Shown in pieces: positions 1 to 7,005 of a DNA stretch of 7,005 bases. The notes under the pieces were generated by a model. The model was given only the letters and a program-made list of their open reading frames with translations. It did no database searches and had not been told where the DNA came from. How positions within the stretch are numbered: the stretch's first letter is position 1; every line of letters starts with the position of its first letter. Origin of the DNA: Spirochaetaceae bacterium (GTDB lineage Bacteria; Spirochaetota; Spirochaetia; Treponematales; Breznakiellaceae); NCBI GenBank assembly GCA_031258625.1, contig JAIRMO010000058.1, positions 1-7,005 of the forward strand, given 5' to 3'. The translations under genes were made by a program, and so were the position numbers.

Positions 1-160
1 GCCCCTCAAGGCGGCGGAGCCGGTTTCCGCGTTCCGCTGTTTATGCAGCGAGAGCGTAACTGTCGTAGTTGGCAGTTAAATTGTTGCCGAATGTTAGGAG
101 CTCGGCACTCCACCTGCAATCTGCACCCCGAACCGTACCAGTCGAAACCGGTACACCCCC
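1..160 (-). ncRNA. ssrA: tmRNA (transfer-messenger RNA), 5' part, cut by the window edge
   Basis: tmRNA rescues ribosomes stalled on broken messages: it acts first as an alanyl-tRNA and then as a short mRNA that adds a degradation tag. On the minus strand the RNA starts at 160 with GGGGGTGTACCGGTTTCGAC, the 5' acceptor strand and TTCGAC landmark, with the 20-nt spacing usual for bacterial tmRNA. The first pseudoknot is clear: GGAG (111-108) pairs with CTCC (100-97), and the loop TGCCGA (107-102) pairs with TCGGCA (90-85). Eleven nt later comes the tag frame (73-41). A hairpin GCGGA/TCCGC follows the tag. The later pseudoknots and the TpsiC/acceptor 3' half, normally about 200 nt more, lie left of base 1. 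The family assignment is very secure. The exact 5' end is uncertain by about one base. Confidence 0.95.
41..73 (-). other. tmRNA proteolysis-tag reading frame (ANYDSYALAA)
   Basis: This is the resume-codon frame of the tmRNA, GCC AAC TAC GAC AGT TAC GCT CTC GCT GCA TAA on the minus strand, encoding the ten residues A-N-Y-D-S-Y-A-L-A-A. It begins 11 nt after the first pseudoknot, the position where translation resumes in other tmRNAs. It ends in the ALAA degron that ClpXP-type proteases recognise. It has no start codon because translation enters from a stalled ribosome. The alanine resume codon and the AN...ALAA pattern fit the bacterial family. Confidence 0.92.
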
Positions 161-162
161 GA

Positions 163-171
163 ATTATACCA
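163..171 (-). promoter_or_regulatory. candidate ssrA promoter element (extended -10)
   Basis: On the minus strand TGG-TATAAT is a perfect extended -10 (TGnTATAAT) just upstream of tmRNA. It sits unusually close: the last T is only 2 nt before the expected mature 5' end at 160, so a normal start would fall around 156-157, inside the acceptor strand. No good -35 lies 16-18 bp upstream. Two other TATAAT boxes on the same strand, at 213-218 and 282-287, would give longer precursors suited to 5' processing by RNase P, but they also lack convincing -35 boxes. Which of the three drives ssrA cannot be decided here. Confidence 0.4.
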
Positions 172-239
172 GAGGCGATTTCAAAACCATCCGGATTTTG
201 AGAGCCGCCCGCATTATAAGAATTGGGGACCAAACCCCA

Positions 240-258
240 CAGACCCCTGGTCTGTTTT
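240..258. other. short hairpin with T-run between ssrA and the next gene
   Basis: CAGACC (240-245), loop CCT, GGTCTG (249-254) form a perfect 6-bp stem followed by TTTT on the plus strand. It lies inside the possible ssrA precursor or promoter region. No plus-strand gene reaches it from within the window, so a terminator role is doubtful. Confidence 0.3.
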
Positions 259-326
259 GAAAGACCCCAAAAATATAGTATATTATACTCATTGACGATG
301 ATCAAGGGGGAATCTTCCCCAGAGAT

Positions 327-356
327 CTTTCCCAAAACCCGCCGGCTTTGGGAAGG
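327..356. repeat. 10-bp inverted repeat in the 161-564 intergenic region
   Basis: CTTTCCCAAA (327-336) pairs with TTTGGGAAGG (347-356) with one G-U wobble and a 10-base loop. There is no T-run on either side, so it is not an intrinsic terminator. A smaller hairpin, GGGGA/TCCCC (307-320), lies just to its left. The rest of 161-564 contains only the candidate promoters listed separately and no convincing gene. Confidence 0.4.
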
Positions 357-460
357 GCTGCGGAAACAGCGGTACCCTTAACCTTGAACCGGCCCATTTT
401 TCCCTTCTAAATCCGGGGTTGTTTTCCTGACACTGAAGTGGGGAAAACGCCTCCGGGGAA

Positions 461-489
461 TGGAAAATGAAATTTATGCTCCCTATACT
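461..489 (+). promoter_or_regulatory. probable sigma-70 promoter of the gene at 565
   Basis: TGGAAA (461-466, four of six matches to TTGACA) is 17 bp from TATACT (484-489), the same -10 hexamer used by the tyrosine operon promoter downstream. Transcription would start near 496, giving a 5' untranslated region of about 70 nt. A second AT-rich candidate, TTATAGAT near 517, has no -35. The assignment rests on consensus matching only. Confidence 0.45.
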
Positions 490-564
490 GGATTTATCGA
501 TATGAGCGGGATAGGGTTATAGATATAGCTTTTTTTATCATGTCAAAAGGAAAATGCCTCTGTC

Positions 565-1515
565 ATGTTCGCGTTAAAAGATATTGAAAAACACTTGGTT
601 AAGGAGATAGAGGCCTACCTGGATTCACAATTCCCCGAAGATGCGGCGTTGGTTCGTCAGCGTTTTTCCTGCCTTAAAGCCCTTGGGGAGGCGGTTTCTT
701 CCTTTCCTTCGGTACGGGAAGCCCATACCCTGCGGGGAGAATTCCGCAACGAGGAAAAGCTGATAGGAGCCCTCTGTGATTTTATGCCGTCGGCCCGGCT
801 GCTCCATATCCCGACAAAAATCATAGCAACCAGGAGCTTTTTGATCGCTAAAGCCCATGCCTTTTCCCTGCTTTCCATCCTGGTATCGGGGATGGATCAA
901 CTTTATGTCCCGATACGAAGGATTATATTCTCCATTATTTGTACCATCATGGCCGAGGAAGTTTATTTATCCTTTTTGGCGGATCCCGCTTTTTCCGGGG
1001 ATATTAAATTCCGCCTGGCCAATGACCTTATTTCCCTCTGGGACAGCGGGACCGATCCCCGTTCGACCCATCATTTGCCGGCCCTGGAAGCGCTTTGGGC
1101 CGCCCGGGACGCGGCTCCCCCCAGCTTTGGCACCATGGACGGGGCCAGCGAGCTGATCCGGATATCCCTGGATCTGGAAGCGGACTGGCGGGACTTTCTG
1201 ATATCCCAGACTACCAATGATGAAACCCGGTGGGCCCTGGAGGAATTTCTTTTTGGCCTCTCCTACGAAGAAATTACCGAAGTCCGGTCCCGCCTGAAAC
1301 GTTTTGGCATAAACGCGGTCAGCTACGACGAGGTTCGTTCCTTTTTGGGGAGTAAGCCCTCCTATACCGAGGTAATTAACGCCGATCCCCGGGCTATTTA
1401 TGATTTTTATGTCGACCGAAGGGACGCGGCGGCCTTTCGTAAACGGGTTTCAGCCCCGGGGCCCAAAAGAACCCTGGAGGAAGCCTATCTGCACTACCGC
1501 ATCGCCCTGGAATGA
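565..1515 (+). CDS. hypothetical protein, 316 residues
   Basis: I do not recognise this protein. It appears mostly alpha-helical and soluble: there is no signal peptide, and the most hydrophobic stretch (about residues 98-136, including a run IIFSIICTIMAEEV near 120-133) is broken by charged residues, so it is probably not a true membrane segment. A charged helical part near residues 230-262 (GLSYEEITEVRSRLKRFG) precedes a basic C-terminus. The ATG at 565 is the only usual start codon after the in-frame stop at 526-528. Its nearest Shine-Dalgarno, AAAAGGA (545-551), is 13 nt away, which is rather long. A seven-residue frame (554-577) begins right behind that Shine-Dalgarno and overlaps the start. 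Codon use and GC content resemble the neighbours. It is followed by the separate tyrosine operon promoter, so it is probably not part of that operon. That it is a real gene is likely; its function is unknown. Confidence 0.8.
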   Translation: MFALKDIEKHLVKEIEAYLDSQFPEDAALVRQRFSCLKALGEAVSSFPSVREAHTLRGEFRNEEKLIGALCDFMPSARLLHIPTKIIATRSFLIAKAHAFSLLSILVSGMDQLYVPIRRIIFSIICTIMAEEVYLSFLADPAFSGDIKFRLANDLISLWDSGTDPRSTHHLPALEALWAARDAAPPSFGTMDGASELIRISLDLEADWRDFLISQTTNDETRWALEEFLFGLSYEEITEVRSRLKRFGINAVSYDEVRSFLGSKPSYTEVINADPRAIYDFYVDRRDAAAFRKRVSAPGPKRTLEEAYLHYRIALE

Positions 1516-1568
1516 TCCCTGTTTGACGATGTGGTTCGTATAGCCCGAAAAAAACACCGGTTTTTTGT

Positions 1569-1588
1569 CCGGTTTCAAGCGGAACCGG
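1569..1588. other. hairpin after the hypothetical gene
   Basis: CCGGTTTC (1569-1576), loop AAGC, GGAACCGG (1581-1588) form an 8-bp stem with one T-G pair, 54 nt after the upstream stop codon. It has no downstream T-run, although a T6 precedes it (1561-1566), so it is at best a weak terminator for that gene. It ends 19 nt before the tyrosine operon -35 box and shares the ACCGGT word that recurs three times in the leader. Confidence 0.3.
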
Positions 1589-1607
1589 TAAAACCCTCGA
1601 TGTTACA

Positions 1608-1636
1608 TTGACAGACAGGTCCCCCCCGGTTATACT
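1608..1636 (+). promoter_or_regulatory. sigma-70 promoter of the tyrosine operon
   Basis: A perfect -35 TTGACA (1608-1613) is exactly 17 bp from TATACT (1631-1636, five of six matches to TATAAT). Transcription should start near 1643, about 13 nt before the leader-peptide ATG. This strong constitutive-looking promoter suits an operon whose output is set afterwards by attenuation. No operator dyad is evident over it. Confidence 0.85.
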
Positions 1637-1655
1637 CTTCATAAAAGGAATAAGG

Positions 1656-1790
1656 ATGTTTAATTCCGCGGCTTACGAGACAGTCCATATCACCGGTGTC
1701 AGGACCGGTTCTTCTCTTTCCCCTTATTATTACTATTATTACCGGTCTTTATGCCCCGTGGAGGCGAAGGTTTTTAGGCTAAAAACCTAA
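1656..1790 (+). CDS. tyrosine-rich leader peptide, 44 residues (attenuator)
   Basis: The ATG at 1656 lies 5 nt after a good Shine-Dalgarno (AAAAGGAA, 1643-1650) and about 13 nt from the predicted transcription start. Residues 24-29 are six tyrosines in a row (codons TAT TAT TAC TAT TAT TAC, 1725-1742), and the frame stops at TAA 1788-1790. The peptide is followed by an antiterminator/terminator switch and then by aroF and tyrA, the classic arrangement of ribosome-mediated attenuation. A ribosome short of Tyr-tRNA would pause on the run and leave 1754-1763 free to form the antiterminator. A ribosome that reads on would disrupt it. The palindromic word ACCGGT at 1692-1697, 1704-1709 and 1741-1746 could form alternative early hairpins flanking the tyrosine run. 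An upstream in-frame TTG at 1608 overlaps the -35 box and is not the start. The peptide itself is probably not functional. I infer the role from layout; I know of no described homologue. Confidence 0.88.
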   Translation: MFNSAAYETVHITGVRTGSSLSPYYYYYYRSLCPVEAKVFRLKT

Positions 1791-1829
1791 AAACAGGCGG
1801 AAGCCTGATAATTCAGGGAGACTCCGGGG
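1754..1829 (+). promoter_or_regulatory. antiterminator of the tyrosine attenuator
   Basis: CCCC-GT-GGAG (1754-1763, GT bulged) can pair with CTCCGGGG (1822-1829), which holds most of the terminator 5' arm, so the two structures exclude each other. A G-U pair (1753/1830) may extend it. Two local hairpins fill the enclosed segment: AGGTTTTTA/TAAAAACCT (1768-1788, 9 bp, GGC loop, ending on the leader stop codon) and CAGGC-GGAA-GCCTG (1794-1807, GNRA-type loop). The 5' arm begins 12 nt after the last tyrosine codon, just clear of a ribosome paused there. A ribosome at the leader stop would sit slightly downstream of this arm, so masking in that state needs translation timing or an extra pairing. 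The fold was found by eye; its energy was not calculated. Confidence 0.7.
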
Positions 1830-1855
1830 TGATTGCCCGGAGCCTCCCTTTTTTT
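1816..1855 (+). terminator. intrinsic terminator of the tyrosine attenuator
   Basis: GGGAG (1816-1820) and CTCCGGG (1822-1828) pair with CCCGGAG (1836-1842) and CTCCC (1844-1848): twelve pairs with a single A-C mismatch and a 7-nt loop, followed directly by seven T (1849-1855). It lies between the leader peptide and aroF, 27 nt before the aroF start, so it cannot be the end of a structural gene. It is the off position of the switch. Confidence 0.93.
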
Positions 1856-1882
1856 ATGTCCAAAAAAAATCAGGAGGGTCTC

Positions 1883-2908
1883 ATGATTGTCGTTTTAAAA
1901 CCCGGGGCGAAAAAAAAGGAAGTGCTGAAATTTACGGTTTTTCTTGAACAACAGGGGGTAAAGGTCCATTACTCCCAGGGGGCGTCCCGGATCGTATTGG
2001 GCCTCGTGGGGGATACCCAGGGGATCAACGCCGAAGCCCTGGGCGCCCACCATTTAGTCGAAAAGGTGGTCCGGGTACAGGAGCCCTATAAGCGGGCGAA
2101 CCGGCTTTTTCACCCCGAGGATACCCGGATTGACGTACCCGGGCCGGATGGGGTCATCCGAAGCATTGGGGGTGTTTCCCTGGGTATCATCGCCGGGCCC
2201 TGTTCCGTGGAAAACCGGGAACAGATTCTCCGGGTCGCCGGGGCGGTAAAAAAAGCCGGGGCGGGATTTCTCCGGGGCGGCGCCTTTAAACCCCGGACCA
2301 GCCCCTATAGTTTTCAGGGCCTGGGCTGCGAAGGGCTCGACCTGCTTTTGGCGGCAAAAAAAGAAACGGGCCTGCCCATTGTAACCGAAGTCATGGGAAA
2401 CCATCAGCTTGAGGTCTTTGAGGATGTAGATGTCATCCAGGTGGGAACCCGGAATATGCAGAATTTTACGCTCCTCAAAGAACTGGGGAGAAGCCGTAAG
2501 CCCATACTCCTCAAGCGGGGCTACGCCTGTACGTTAACGGAACTCCTCATGGCGGCGGAGTACATCATGGCCGGGGGGAACGACCGGATCATCCTCTGTG
2601 AGCGGGGGATCCGGACCTTCGACAACTTCACCCGAAACACCCTGGACCTTTCGGCGATCCCGGCCCTGAAAAAACAGAGCCACCTTCCGGTGATCGTGGA
2701 TCCCAGCCACGCCACGGGTCTTGCCTGGATGGTGCCCTCCATGGCCAAGGCCGCCCTGGCCGCGGGGGCCGACGGCGTCATCCTGGAAGTCCACAACGAT
2801 CCGGAAAACGCCCTCTGCGACGGGGAACAGTCCATCACCCCGGAAACATTCACCCTGCTCATGGATTCCTTAAAAAAATACGCCGCCCTTGAAGGCCGGA
2901 GCATCTAG
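1883..2908 (+). CDS. aroF: 3-deoxy-7-phosphoheptulonate (DAHP) synthase, type I-beta with N-terminal regulatory domain
   Basis: This enzyme condenses phosphoenolpyruvate with erythrose 4-phosphate, the first step of the shikimate pathway, in the cytoplasm. At 341 residues it matches the Thermotoga-type enzyme from its first residues (MIVVLKPG). Residues 1 to about 70 form the ferredoxin-like domain that mediates tyrosine/phenylalanine feedback in that group, followed by FHPEDT and the TIM barrel. Visible signatures are GPCSVE (105-110), KPRTSPYSFQGLG (136-148), LLKRG (209-213), CERGIRTF (239-246) and DPSH (273-276). The expected metal ligands are Cys107, His276, Glu302 and Asp313. The ATG at 1883 is chosen because AGGAGG (1872-1877) is 5 nt upstream; the frame stays open to a GTG at 1829, but that lies in the terminator. 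No chorismate mutase domain is fused. The gene is controlled by the attenuator just upstream, and tyrA follows after 3 nt. Confidence 0.96.
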   Translation: MIVVLKPGAKKKEVLKFTVFLEQQGVKVHYSQGASRIVLGLVGDTQGINAEALGAHHLVEKVVRVQEPYKRANRLFHPEDTRIDVPGPDGVIRSIGGVSLGIIAGPCSVENREQILRVAGAVKKAGAGFLRGGAFKPRTSPYSFQGLGCEGLDLLLAAKKETGLPIVTEVMGNHQLEVFEDVDVIQVGTRNMQNFTLLKELGRSRKPILLKRGYACTLTELLMAAEYIMAGGNDRIILCERGIRTFDNFTRNTLDLSAIPALKKQSHLPVIVDPSHATGLAWMVPSMAKAALAAGADGVILEVHNDPENALCDGEQSITPETFTLLMDSLKKYAALEGRSI

Positions 2909-2911
2909 CCT

Positions 2912-3781
2912 ATGAAACCCATTGAAAACAGCACCCTGGGGATCATCGGCCTCGGGCTTATGGGCGGCGCCATCGCCCGGGCCTTCAGGAATGAGGGGAT
3001 TATCCCCCGGGGCGGCCCGGGACGGATCCTGGGCTGCGACCTCGACGGGGATACCCTGGCGGCCGCCCGGGCCGATGGGGCGATCGACGAGGGGTACACC
3101 TCAGCGGAACCCCTGTTGGGGCGCTGCGACCTGATCTTCCTGTGCCTTAACCCCGCGACCCTGCTGGAATTTATGAAAACCCGGATGGGGGCCTTTCGTC
3201 CCGGTACCCTGATCACCGACATTGCCGGTATCAAAGGAAACATCGCCGCGGCCATGGAAGCCACCCTTCGGGATGATCTGGACTTTATACCGGGACATCC
3301 CATGGCGGGAAGCGAAAAGGGGGGCTATGGGAACGCGAAAAAATGTGATTTTCACGGAAAAAACTACATCCTGACCCCCCTGAAACGGAACAAGGACGAA
3401 AATTTGGCATACCTTAAAGCCCTGATATACCGGATGGGTTTTTCCCGGATCACCTGCACCTCGCCGGAAGAACATGACCGGCAGATCGCCTTTACCAGCC
3501 AGCTCTGCCACGTTATCGCCGCAGCCCTCATCGACTGCGAAGATGACCGGGAGATCACCCGCTTTGGCGGGGGGAGTTTCGAGGACCTTACCCGGATAGC
3601 CATGCTCAACGTTCCCCTGTGGACCGAACTGTTCCGGGAGAACCGAATGGAATTACTGCGCCGTATTGAACAGTTTGAGGGGAGCCTGGAAAAAATCAAG
3701 GGACTTATCACCGGGGAAGAAAAAGAGAAATTACAGGAAGTCCTTAAAACCGTGCGGGACCGGCGGGCGGCTATGGGCTAA
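2912..3781 (+). CDS. tyrA: prephenate dehydrogenase (tyrosine branch)
   Basis: It converts prephenate to 4-hydroxyphenylpyruvate with a nicotinamide cofactor, the committed step to tyrosine. The 289-residue protein has an N-terminal Rossmann fold with GLGLMGG (13-19). Asp43 at the end of the second strand suggests preference for NAD over NADP. The family motif HPMAGSEKGGY (129-139) holds the presumed catalytic His129, and SQLCH (196-200) occupies the place of the usual SHLPH. The C-terminal helical domain contains GGGSFEDLTRIA (219-230). It has neither a chorismate mutase nor an ACT domain, so regulation probably falls on AroF and the attenuator. The ATG starts 3 nt after the aroF stop with GGAG (2898-2901) inside aroF, which points to co-transcription and translational coupling. 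It converges on leuS with 48 bp between, and no clear intrinsic terminator is visible there. An arogenate substrate cannot be ruled out from sequence. Confidence 0.94.
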   Translation: MKPIENSTLGIIGLGLMGGAIARAFRNEGIIPRGGPGRILGCDLDGDTLAAARADGAIDEGYTSAEPLLGRCDLIFLCLNPATLLEFMKTRMGAFRPGTLITDIAGIKGNIAAAMEATLRDDLDFIPGHPMAGSEKGGYGNAKKCDFHGKNYILTPLKRNKDENLAYLKALIYRMGFSRITCTSPEEHDRQIAFTSQLCHVIAAALIDCEDDREITRFGGGSFEDLTRIAMLNVPLWTELFRENRMELLRRIEQFEGSLEKIKGLITGEEKEKLQEVLKTVRDRRAAMG

Positions 3782-3829
3782 ACAGCCGGCCCTTTAGCGG
3801 CCCTGCGGGATCGTACCGGCGGTTAAGCC

Positions 3830-6304
<2,475 letters not shown>

Positions 6305-6376
6305 TCCGCTTCCTCTCAAGGCTCCTGTTCAGTAGAATCCCCCCATAAATCACCGGGCTCAAGGGGTCTTTGTTCT

Positions 6377-6406
6377 ATTATATCCGGAGAATCAGGTCCC
6401 TATCAA
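6377..6406 (-). promoter_or_regulatory. sigma-70 promoter of leuS
   Basis: On the minus strand TTGATA (6406-6401, five of six matches) is 18 bp from a perfect TATAAT (6382-6377). Transcription would start near 6370, leaving about 65 nt before the leuS ATG. It lies just outside the repeat-rich region that begins at 6419. Confidence 0.8.
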
Positions 6407-6471
6407 GCCGTCTCCGCCCAGCAATTCAAAGTTTAAATAGGCATAAAGAGAAAAGACGCCTAAAAAAACTT

Positions 6472-6660
6472 CCGGGGGGCGGCCTGATACCTTGGCCTAA
6501 ACAGCGGCCTTTATTGGGCCTACGCCGTGGCGCCTTATTTCGTCAACACGCTACTGCGTACCGCTGCCGCCTGCGCTTAGCGGGCGCCTGTCGGCCGGGC
6601 AAATAGCGGTTCCCCCCGGAGGGCCCCCCCGATATTTGCCCGCCGCCACCCCCGCCCAAG
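6472..6660. other. GC-rich core of unknown nature
   Basis: A very GC-rich stretch of about 190 bp sits between AT-rich flanks. It is full of GGCC and GGCGCC words and short self-complementary segments. Both strands have short open frames, but none has a good ribosome binding site or a recognisable product. It could be a dispersed genomic repeat or a structured RNA. I have the impression of a repeat family but cannot confirm it from this window. Confidence 0.35.
6596..6642. repeat. 10-bp inverted repeat with G/C-run loop
   Basis: CGGGCAAATA (6596-6605) and TATTTGCCCG (6633-6642) are perfect inverted copies around a 27-base loop rich in C and G runs. It belongs to the GC-rich core. No T-run follows on either strand. 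Confidence 0.5.
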
Positions 6661-6665
6661 AAACG

Positions 6666-6684
6666 CACGCACACGCGTGTTTTT
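6666..6684 (+). terminator. weak terminator-like hairpin
   Basis: CACGC (6666-6670), loop ACAC, GCGTG (6675-6679) followed by five T (6680-6684) has the shape of a small intrinsic terminator. No plus-strand gene precedes it in the window, so it has no obvious client unless the GC-rich core is itself transcribed rightward. Confidence 0.28.
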
Positions 6685-6819
6685 GAGTCCCGGTATCACG
6701 GCGTGGCCCTGGAAAAGGTAAGACATAAGAACCAGCAACCGGGCCGGTAAACTTTTTTGGGCGTCTTTTCTCTCCGAAAAAAACAAAAATTGCTGCAAAA
6801 AAACGGGAACGTTATGGTA

Positions 6820-6888
6820 AAAAATGACCAAATGGTTACTCTACTGAATTAAGAGGACCATATACTTCAAAACCATTTGGTCATTTTT
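6820..6888. repeat. perfect 18-bp inverted repeat, 33-nt loop
   Basis: AAAAATGACCAAATGGTT (6820-6837) is repeated exactly in inverted orientation at 6871-6888. Each arm itself contains the near-palindrome ACCAAATGGT, so the site also reads as two operator-like boxes 51 bp apart, about five helical turns. The A-run before and T-run after could make it a two-way terminator, though 33 nt is long for a terminator loop. It may serve a gene beyond the right edge or be the end pair of a small mobile sequence. Confidence 0.6.
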
Positions 6889-7005
6889 AGATTGAACGCC
6901 CCTTTTTTTAAACTTTGAATTACTGTTTAATCATTGAACCGGGTTTAAAATATCAAAATCCGGTTGTACTCAAAAGCGCCCATTGGTTTAGGATTATTAC
7001 TCTGT

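Larger units (their letters stand above)
6447..6773. repeat. inner inverted repeat pair
   Basis: AGAGAAAAGACGCC followed by a T and six A (6447-6467) is matched in inverted orientation at 6753-6773 with one mismatch in 21 (20 of 21). The arms flank the GC-rich core. On the minus strand the right arm falls in a weak open frame (6577-6831) that I do not accept as a gene. Confidence 0.6.
6419..6925. repeat. outer inverted repeat bounding a non-coding, repeat-rich segment
   Basis: CAGCAATTCAAAGTTTAAA (6419-6437) is matched in inverted orientation by TTTAAACTTTGAATTACTG (6907-6925), 18 of 19 bases, with 15 contiguous. A second inverted pair lies inside it (6447-6467 with 6753-6773). On the left only 9 nt separate outer and inner arms; on the right 133 nt do, and that stretch holds a separate 18-bp inverted repeat, as if the right side had been interrupted. 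No target-site duplication is visible next to the arms (tctccgcc versus tttaatca), and no transposase is present. It may be a non-autonomous element, a decayed one, or intergenic structure. The segment contains no convincing gene. Confidence 0.55.

Noticed and set aside
1608..1655. Longer form of the leader peptide starting at the TTG at 1608
   Set aside because: The codon overlaps the -35 box TTGACA and lies upstream of the predicted transcription start; the ATG at 1656 has a well-placed Shine-Dalgarno.
1829..1882. N-terminal extension of AroF from the GTG at 1829
   Set aside because: It would start in the terminator loop and be translated through the T-run; the ATG at 1883 has AGGAGG at 5 nt and matches the usual N-terminus of the family.
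3782..3829. Terminator between tyrA and leuS
   Set aside because: GC-rich self-complementary words (GGCC, GCCGG/CCGGC) occur but no stem is followed by a T-run on either strand.
6305..6319. LeuS start at the TTG at 6319
   Set aside because: Shine-Dalgarno spacing is too short there; the ATG at 6304 has a better site and gives the usual N-terminus.
6305..6370. Leucine attenuator or T-box upstream of leuS
   Set aside because: The short 5' region holds only a tiny non-leucine frame (MGGFY) and no T-box-like element or terminator.
6370..6606. 78-residue plus-strand open frame
   Set aside because: It overlaps the leuS promoter and the left repeat arms, is rich in Arg and Leu as expected from GC-rich non-coding DNA, and has no ribosome binding site.
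6577..6831. 84-residue minus-strand open frame
   Set aside because: It has a TTG start without a clear ribosome binding site, runs through an inverted-repeat arm and the GC-rich core, and shows no recognisable domain.

Overview
The window looks like chromosomal DNA from a spirochaete, most likely a Treponema relative. This is an inference from the style of the protein sequences, the Thermotoga-type DAHP synthase and the tmRNA; no search was run. Coding regions are GC-rich and promoters resemble the sigma-70 consensus. The layout is a partial tmRNA gene (minus), an unrecognised protein gene (plus), a tyrosine-biosynthesis operon behind a transcription attenuator (plus), leuS (minus, convergent), and about 600 bases of repeat-rich non-coding DNA.

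Left end (1-564): bases 1-160 are the 5' part of tmRNA (ssrA) on the minus strand, with the TTCGAC landmark, a clear first pseudoknot and a tag frame encoding ANYDSYALAA followed by stop. The 3' end lies outside the window. Bases 161-564 are non-coding and hold the ssrA upstream region, hairpins and a plausible promoter for the next gene. Bases 565-1515 encode a 316-residue protein that I do not recognise.

Centre (1516-3829): the most interesting part. A near-perfect sigma-70 promoter (TTGACA-N17-TATACT) starts a transcript whose first open frame, about 13 nt from the predicted start site, encodes a 44-residue leader peptide with six consecutive tyrosine codons. It is followed by an antiterminator that can pair with the 5' arm of a strong intrinsic terminator. 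Directly behind the terminator lie a DAHP synthase (aroF) with the four expected metal ligands and an N-terminal ferredoxin-like regulatory domain, and prephenate dehydrogenase (tyrA), 3 nt further on. The first enzyme of the shikimate pathway and the tyrosine-specific branch enzyme therefore seem to be controlled together by Tyr-tRNA supply through leader-peptide attenuation, probably on top of allosteric inhibition of AroF.

Right end (3830-7005): leuS is complete, with HIGH and KMSKS motifs, editing domain and cysteine pairs, and has its own promoter (TTGATA-N18-TATAAT). Upstream, 6419-6925 is a patchwork of nested inverted repeats around a GC-rich core, plus a perfect 18-bp inverted repeat. 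It has no convincing gene and may be a dispersed repeat or the remnant of a small mobile element. Bases 6926-7005 show nothing I can name.
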